The notes below the pieces were generated by a model that saw only the letters and a list, made by a program, of their open reading frames with translations, did no database searches and was not told the origin of the DNA. 12,288 bases of DNA, taken from positions 1-12,288 of the forward strand of contig JAEKKE010000165.1 in NCBI GenBank assembly GCA_019510535.1. Reading direction: 5' to 3'. The DNA is from Acidobacteriota bacterium (GTDB taxonomy: Bacteria; Acidobacteriota; Terriglobia; Terriglobales; Acidobacteriaceae). The translations under genes and the position numbers were made by a program. Of this stretch, positions 7,825-12,288 are shown piece by piece. How positions within the stretch are numbered: the stretch's first letter is position 1; each line of letters opens with the position of its first letter.

Positions 7825-9710
7825 TCGCGGCTCCGGCAACTCCCGAGGTTTTTGATGAGTGGGCTCCGGTCTACGACGAGGCCCAAAACCCATTCTGCGC
7901 GCTGGAGGCAAGACTGCTTCGTCAGCTTCTGCCAATGTTACGAGGGAAGACCCTCCTGGATGCGGGCTGCGGAACTGGGAGACATTTTCCCTTTTTAAGT
8001 ACTCTGCAACCGGAGTGGATTCACGCTGTAGATTACTCCGCGCAGATGCTGGAGCTGGCGAAACAACGGCTCCCAAACAACGTTACGCTTCACCAAGCGG
8101 ACTGCATTGCGATTCCTCTCCCCGCACAGTCCATCGATGTTGTTCTTTGTTCCCTCGTTCTCGGATACGTAGGCGATCTTGGGGCCTTCTGCAGCGAGAT
8201 GCGGCGGCTACTCCGTCCGGGTGGCCAGATCATCCTGGCCGACATTCATCCCGATACGGCACAGCGGAGAGGATGGAATAGATCCTTCCATCAGCAGGGT
8301 GAAGAGATAGCAATTGCCTGGAACCGGATCAGCCTGGAAAAGCTGAGAGGAATCTTTGCAGCCGAGGGATTCCATTGCATATGTGATCTGGAACCTGGAT
8401 TTTCCGAAGCGGAGCGCGAGATCTTTGCTCAGCGAGGTAGAGCGCATGCCTTCGAAGAGCTTGCCGGAGAACCGGTGATGTATCTGCTCCATTTCGTGCT
8501 GGAGACGCCGCAGAACGAGCTCGCTATTACCGGAGCCAGGTGTGCCCTGTCCGCACACGATGCGCTGCCACGTACCCTCACCATCGGGGAAGGACATATA
8601 CGGTCTATCCTCAATAGCTCGCCCGCACCGATGCCGCAGGTCTCCCTCGATGGATACCTTCTGCTTCCCGGCCTGATCAATGCGCACGACCATCTGGAGT
8701 TTGGCCTCTTTCCGCGATTGGGAGACGGTGGCTATACCGATGCCCAGGAATGGGCCGGCGCAATTCATGTGCGCTATGCCGAGACCATCGCACGGCACCG
8801 TCGTGTGCCGCGTGAGATTCGTATCCACTGGGGAGCTCTGAGGAATCTGCTGTCCGGTGTAACAACGGTGTGCCATCACAATCCGATTACAGATACGATG
8901 CGTGAGCCCGAATTTCCAGTGAGCGTAGTGGAAGAGATGCGCTGGGTGCACTCCGCGGCATTCGATTTCGCGGGCCTTCAGGAAGAAGCATCGATCGATT
9001 CTGGAGAGATTCTGATCGTACATGCGGCCGAAGGGATAAGCACGCGAGCGAAACAAGAGATTGAAATGCTGCAGGCGTTAGGCCTGTTGCGTCCTTCCAC
9101 CATCCTTGTTCACGCACTTGCGGTTACTCCACAGATGATCGGGAGGCTCAAAGAAGCGGGAGTCAGCTTGATCTTCTGCCCCAGCTCCAATGAGTTTCTC
9201 TTTGGAACGATTCCGGCCGCTACATGTCTAGAGCACTTCGAGAATGCTGCGCTTGGCAGCGATTCTCCGCTCACCGCCTGCGGTGATCTGCTGGACGAAG
9301 CGGCGTTTGTTACGGCGCGTTACGGTCTACCGGCGGCAAGGCTCTACTCCATGCTCACGGAGAACCCGGCAATCATGTTGCGGCTGACAGACGGCCAGGG
9401 CAAGATCCAGATTGGCGGTCGTGCCGATCTGATTGCCGTACCCGACCGAGGCCTATCGCCGGCAGAGACACTTCGTCATCTGACATGGCGGGACGTCCAC
9501 CTCGTGATGCGGAACGGTGCTGTCCAACTTGTCGCAGAAGAACTCGCACACCTTCTCCAGCCACAGCAGCTTGCCGGCTTCACTGCGGTACAGGTCGATG
9601 ACCGGCGACGCTGGGTCCGCGGAGATCTTCGTCCGGCATTTGAAGCAGCCGCCATACTGCAGCAGCATGGCGTGATCCGCCTGGGAGAAAGGACGGTGAC
9701 TCTTGCCTGA
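7821..9710 (+). CDS. Fusion of a class I methyltransferase and a metal-dependent amidohydrolase
   Basis: One uninterrupted 629-residue frame with two enzymes. Residues 1 to about 232 are a Methyltransf_11-type domain: VFDEWAPVYDE, LLDAGCGTGRH (45-55), acidic strand AVDYS (D71), ADCIAIPLPAQSIDVV (93-108) and LLRPGGQIILADIHPD (130-145). Residues 234 to about 575 are an amidohydrolase: a small beta-sandwich start, LLPGLINAHDHLEF with H289 and H291, HAAEG with H401 and E404, LVHALAV with H431, and GSDSPL with D481. IGGRADLIAV then returns to the sandwich. This set (HxH, HxxE, His, Asp) is that of the ATZ/TRZ-, guanine- and SAH-deaminase-like branch, which binds one metal. All ligands are present, so activity is likely. 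The substrate is unknown: a pathway amide, lactam or amine, or an adenosine by-product of SAM. The last 55 residues match nothing I recognise. The start overlaps the previous stop by 4 bp; a weak GGGAAAG lies at 7811-7817. Confidence 0.9.
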   Translation: MIAAPATPEVFDEWAPVYDEAQNPFCALEARLLRQLLPMLRGKTLLDAGCGTGRHFPFLSTLQPEWIHAVDYSAQMLELAKQRLPNNVTLHQADCIAIPLPAQSIDVVLCSLVLGYVGDLGAFCSEMRRLLRPGGQIILADIHPDTAQRRGWNRSFHQQGEEIAIAWNRISLEKLRGIFAAEGFHCICDLEPGFSEAEREIFAQRGRAHAFEELAGEPVMYLLHFVLETPQNELAITGARCALSAHDALPRTLTIGEGHIRSILNSSPAPMPQVSLDGYLLLPGLINAHDHLEFGLFPRLGDGGYTDAQEWAGAIHVRYAETIARHRRVPREIRIHWGALRNLLSGVTTVCHHNPITDTMREPEFPVSVVEEMRWVHSAAFDFAGLQEEASIDSGEILIVHAAEGISTRAKQEIEMLQALGLLRPSTILVHALAVTPQMIGRLKEAGVSLIFCPSSNEFLFGTIPAATCLEHFENAALGSDSPLTACGDLLDEAAFVTARYGLPAARLYSMLTENPAIMLRLTDGQGKIQIGGRADLIAVPDRGLSPAETLRHLTWRDVHLVMRNGAVQLVAEELAHLLQPQQLAGFTAVQVDDRRRWVRGDLRPAFEAAAILQQHGVIRLGERTVTLA

Positions 9711-9742
9711 GACAGCAGCAATCGCGGAGACGCCGCAACTTC

Positions 9743-9747
9743 AGGAG
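9743..9747 (+). promoter_or_regulatory. Ribosome binding site (AGGAG) favouring the ATG at 9754
   Basis: AGGAG sits six bases before ATG 9754, an ideal spacing. It supports this start over the upstream in-frame TTG at 9703. That TTG would add 17 residues and overlap the preceding stop by 8 bp, and it has only GGA-containing purine runs (about 9689-9693) in front of it. Confidence 0.6.
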
Positions 9748-9753
9748 CATCGC

Positions 9754-10740
9754 ATGACGCGGATGCCGATCCTGCTGCTGCATGTCCATAGCCGGTGCAA
9801 CTGCCGGTGCGCGATGTGCGACATCTGGAAACGCGAGGAAAACCAGGAACTCGATCTCACTGTTCTGGAACGTCAGCGTGCGTCGCTGCTCGCGCTGGGT
9901 GTGGAGCAGGTTGTCTTCACCGGTGGCGAAGCCCTGATGCATCGAAGGTTGCCAGAGCTTACGCACTTCTTCCGTGAGATAGGAGCAACCCTAACCCTGC
10001 TGACCAGCGGGCTTCTGCTAGAGAAGCATGCTGCGCTGGTTGCAGCCGAGTTCCAAGAAGTTATCGTCTCTCTCGATGGACCTCCCGAGGTTCACGATCA
10101 GATTCGCGGAGTCAAAGGCGCCTTTACCCTGCTCTCTCGCGGAGTCCATGCACTCAAGCGGCAAAGCACGCTCCCGATCAGAGCGCGGTGCACCGTACAA
10201 CACGCAAACTTTGCGCACTTAGCCGCCACCGTAGACGCCGCAATCGATGCCGGGCTGGACGGCATCTCTTTCCTTGCCGCCGACCTCTCGTCCACCGCCT
10301 TCAATCGGGAGCTGGTGTGGCCCATCGAGCGACGCAATGCGGTTCAAGTAGATGCTACCGAGCTCGAGACTCTCAACCAGCAGTTCGATCTCATCGCTGA
10401 AGCGCGGGAGCGACTAGCGCCAGCGTTCTCGATCGCAGAGAACCGAAAGAAACTCCAACGAATTGCAGACCATTTCGCGGCAGAGGCTGGCCTGATCCCA
10501 CACAGATCGCCTATTTGCAACGCTCCCTGGGTCTCTGCTGTCTGGGAGGTCGACGGGACAGTAAAACCTTGCTTCTTCCACCAGCCCATCGGCAACCTGG
10601 CACACGGGACGCTGGAAGACATCTTCCACGGCGATAGCGCCTTTGAGTTTCGATCCCGGTTGAAAGTCGATGAGAACGAGGTCTGCAGACGCTGTGTCTG
10701 CTCTCTTAACTACCAACCATCGAACGAAGCCCGCCTTTAA
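9754..10740 (+). CDS. Radical SAM protein with SPASM-like C-terminal cysteines
   Basis: A 328-residue protein from ATG 9754 (345 if TTG 9703 is used). It has no B12 domain. The radical SAM cluster motif is right at the N-terminus: C15, C19 and C22, with an extra C17, in RCNCRCAMCDIWKRE. It is followed by VFTGGEAL (GGE at 57-59) for SAM binding and IVSLDGPPEVHDQIRG, typical of the MoaA/PqqE/SPASM group. The C-terminus has C255 (ICNAPW), C273 (VKPCFF), C311, C314 and C316 (CRRCVC), consistent with a SPASM or twitch domain holding at least one auxiliary Fe-S cluster. Members modify peptides or small molecules by hydrogen abstraction and oxidation. No precursor peptide gene is visible nearby, so a RiPP role is unproven. 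It is the last gene of the operon; its stop is 24 bases from the convergent DinB gene. Confidence 0.9.
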   Translation: MTRMPILLLHVHSRCNCRCAMCDIWKREENQELDLTVLERQRASLLALGVEQVVFTGGEALMHRRLPELTHFFREIGATLTLLTSGLLLEKHAALVAAEFQEVIVSLDGPPEVHDQIRGVKGAFTLLSRGVHALKRQSTLPIRARCTVQHANFAHLAATVDAAIDAGLDGISFLAADLSSTAFNRELVWPIERRNAVQVDATELETLNQQFDLIAEARERLAPAFSIAENRKKLQRIADHFAAEAGLIPHRSPICNAPWVSAVWEVDGTVKPCFFHQPIGNLAHGTLEDIFHGDSAFEFRSRLKVDENEVCRRCVCSLNYQPSNEARL

Positions 10741-10745
10741 AGGCG
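10732..10745. other. Perfect 14-bp palindrome at the convergent gene junction
   Basis: CGCCTTTAAAGGCG reads the same on both strands and spans the stop codon of the rightward operon (10738-10740). It lies 20 bases before the stop of the leftward DinB gene. As RNA it could form only a 4-bp GC stem with a 6-base loop and no proper U-tract, so it would be a weak terminator at best. No better hairpin is evident in this 24-base gap. Confidence 0.35.
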
Positions 10746-10764
10746 CCATGTCCACCCACGTAAA

Positions 10765-11271
10765 TCACAGCTTCCGATTTTGCTCGCGATAAAAGGAGAT
10801 CAGGTCCATCGACTTCGGCGGCGCTACGCCCATCTGTCGAAGCATCGTAGTGATCTGTCCGCGGTGATAGGTGCCATGATTGACCATGTGCTGGAGCATC
10901 TGCCAAAGCGGATCTGCCTGGTCGTTACCACGAAGATCCTGATACTCGATCGTGCGCTCCACCGCATTCGGCCCTAACCTTGCGAGTTGTTCGCGCATCT
11001 CGACTTCCAGTTCGGCCCACTCCTTGCGGGCTGCGTCGACATCGGGAAAGCGGTCGGGTTTCTGAATTCCCTGCAGCTTTTCGCCTTTCAATCGGGTGAT
11101 CCAAATGCGCTCAGCAGCACAGATATGCGCAATGGTGTCGCGCACCGAGCCGAAGCTGTTCCCCATGGGACGGATGAACTGCTCGGGCGTGATCGCACCT
11201 ACCGCGTCGAGCACTCGGTCGCGCGCCCAATAGTTGTAGTCGATGAGCAGGTGGAGATCATCGTAGGTCAT
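10765..11271 (-). CDS. DinB-family protein (putative metal-dependent hydrolase/transferase fold)
   Basis: A 168-residue protein matching the DinB/YfiT four-helix bundle in length and motifs. The metal-binding histidine triad is visible as H49 (TIAHICAAE) and H132 and H136 (MVNHGTYHRGQI). The start MTYDDLHLLIDYNYWARD fits the family. An in-frame TTG at 11304 would add 11 residues and overlap the upstream TonB receptor gene, so I prefer ATG 11271, although no strong ribosome binding site precedes either. Members include bacillithiol- or mycothiol-dependent transferases and many damage-inducible proteins of unknown reaction, so no substrate is claimed. It lies 10 bases downstream of the receptor gene on the same strand and may be co-transcribed with it. 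It converges on the radical SAM operon and is probably unrelated to it. Confidence 0.9.
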   Translation of the reverse strand: MTYDDLHLLIDYNYWARDRVLDAVGAITPEQFIRPMGNSFGSVRDTIAHICAAERIWITRLKGEKLQGIQKPDRFPDVDAARKEWAELEVEMREQLARLGPNAVERTIEYQDLRGNDQADPLWQMLQHMVNHGTYHRGQITTMLRQMGVAPPKSMDLISFYREQNRKL

Positions 11272-11281
11272 GAGGCTCAGT

Positions 11282-12288
11282 CTAGAACAGAATCCTCGTA
11301 GCAAATTGAATCTGTCGCGATGGATCGCTATTCTGAATGCCCGCCTGTGGCAACAGGAAGGTGCTGCCTGGAGTTGCCGTGTTTCCGTACGTCGTCGTCA
11401 GTTTTACAAAGTTATTGTGGTTGAAGACATTCGCAAACTCAGCCCGTGTCTCGACTCTTACCTTCTCGAAGAAAGAAAACGTTCGTGTCAGCGCCAGGTC
11501 GGTCTGCGCCTGCAGCGGCCCATGAAATGAATTGCGCGAGAAGCCGACTGGACGATCACTTGCGATACCGTCTCCATCGTTGTCCACACCGGTAAGTGGA
11601 TTCACAGGCAAACCACTCGCGGCGGTTGTCGTTCCGCTTAACCGGAAGGCGTATGGAAGATCCACGACTCCGTATGCGACCAGGCGATGCCGTTGGAAGA
11701 AGTCCGAAGGCCCATTCTCTCCCGCAGTGATGCCCGATACACTCGGCGTTCCGGTGTTGTTGCCTCCCGTAAAGAAAACGTTCGTAATGTTCGAACTATA
11801 GAGATACGAAGCCTGGAACTCGAAGTGGTTCGCGAAGTTTCTCCGGATCCGAACCTCGGCTGAAGGATTACGTGAGTTGCCTGCGTTGCTCACCTGCTGC
11901 ACATTGGCAACCGGAATCGTTGTACCGTCGCTGCGCCGGTAGTTGAGATACGAACGTGTTGCGTTGGCCGCAGCGGCGGTGCGCGTCTGTCCAGCAGCAG
12001 TACGTATAAACGGCGCCGGCGCATTCTGATTGACCAGAATCAACTGATGGCGCGAGGCCAGAAATGCCGCATCCGTCTCCAACACAAAGCCATGCGGAAG
12101 CCGCTGCTCAATTCCAGCGGAAAGCTGCATCGTATATGGATTATTGAGTGTAGGGCTAAGGAGATAGATGTCACGGCGATCCTGCGTACCGCTGACCGTA
12201 GGCGGCGTTGGATAAGAGGGATTTGAAATCGTGTAACTCGCGGTCGTGGCATCCGGACCAAGGTTAAGGGCGTTCCGCTGAAGCTGTC
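11282..12288 (-). CDS. TonB-dependent receptor, Oar-like, C-terminal barrel (partial, N-terminus beyond the window)
   Basis: The frame is open from the right edge of the window to the TAG at 11282-11284, giving the last 334 or so residues of an outer-membrane beta-barrel. An internal Met at 12130 is not the true start: the frame continues upstream through NPSYPTPPTVSGTQDRRD. Barrel features include alternating strands (FEFQASYLYSSNI), VAYGVVDLPYAFRLSG, the conserved DNDGDGIASDRPVGFSRN loop, FANVFNHNNF, and a terminal aromatic residue (RQIQFATRILF) that serves as an outer-membrane assembly signal. This is the carboxypeptidase-regulatory-like/Oar group that Acidobacteriota carry in many copies. 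These proteins are thought to import or bind large substrates using TonB energy; the ligand is unknown. The plug and CarboxypepD-like domains must lie to the right of the window. Confidence 0.9.
   Translation of the reverse strand, partial: QLQRNALNLGPDATTASYTISNPSYPTPPTVSGTQDRRDIYLLSPTLNNPYTMQLSAGIEQRLPHGFVLETDAAFLASRHQLILVNQNAPAPFIRTAAGQTRTAAAANATRSYLNYRRSDGTTIPVANVQQVSNAGNSRNPSAEVRIRRNFANHFEFQASYLYSSNITNVFFTGGNNTGTPSVSGITAGENGPSDFFQRHRLVAYGVVDLPYAFRLSGTTTAASGLPVNPLTGVDNDGDGIASDRPVGFSRNSFHGPLQAQTDLALTRTFSFFEKVRVETRAEFANVFNHNNFVKLTTTYGNTATPGSTFLLPQAGIQNSDPSRQIQFATRILF

Noticed and set aside
8208..9056. Leftward open frame of 282 codons opposite the fusion gene
   Set aside because: It lies across the junction of the methyltransferase and amidohydrolase domains, whose motifs are all in the rightward frame.
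11282..12130. TonB receptor gene as a complete gene starting at the Met at 12130
   Set aside because: The frame stays open to the window edge with continuing barrel-like sequence, so this Met is internal.

Overview
The window is gene-dense, moderately GC-rich (roughly 60% by eye) bacterial DNA. The best clue to the host is the leftward gene at the right edge. It encodes the C-terminal barrel of an Oar-like TonB-dependent receptor, with the NDGDG...DRPVGFSRN...FNHNNF pattern that is very abundant in Acidobacteriota, especially the Terriglobales (Granulicella, Terriglobus and Edaphobacter types). This taxonomic call is inferred from one protein family and the general style of the DNA.

Positions 1-10740 hold one rightward, tightly packed operon. 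In order it encodes: a B12-binding radical SAM protein (5' part outside the window, broken by an internal deletion and frameshift); an intact paralogue of it; two tandem B12-binding radical SAM proteins of a second subfamily; a class I methyltransferase; another B12-binding radical SAM protein of the first subfamily; a fusion of a class I methyltransferase with a metal-dependent amidohydrolase; and a short radical SAM protein with a SPASM-like cysteine tail. Nearly all junctions are stop/start overlaps (4 bp in four cases, 7 bp in one). This points to translational coupling and one shared pathway. No promoter for the operon lies in the window.

Positions 10765-12288 run leftward and converge on the operon: a DinB-family protein downstream of the partial TonB-dependent receptor. 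They look like ordinary chromosomal neighbours.

How the operon may work: cobalamin-binding radical SAM enzymes usually methylate unactivated carbons or carry out ring closures and rearrangements. The plain methyltransferases would methylate polar positions, and the amidohydrolase would hydrolyse or deaminate either an intermediate or an adenosine by-product of SAM. No NRPS, PKS, terpene synthase, transporter or recognisable precursor peptide is visible, so the product is unknown. The cluster looks like an uncharacterised specialised-metabolite, lipid-modification or cofactor pathway. No gene can be given a firm symbol from sequence alone.
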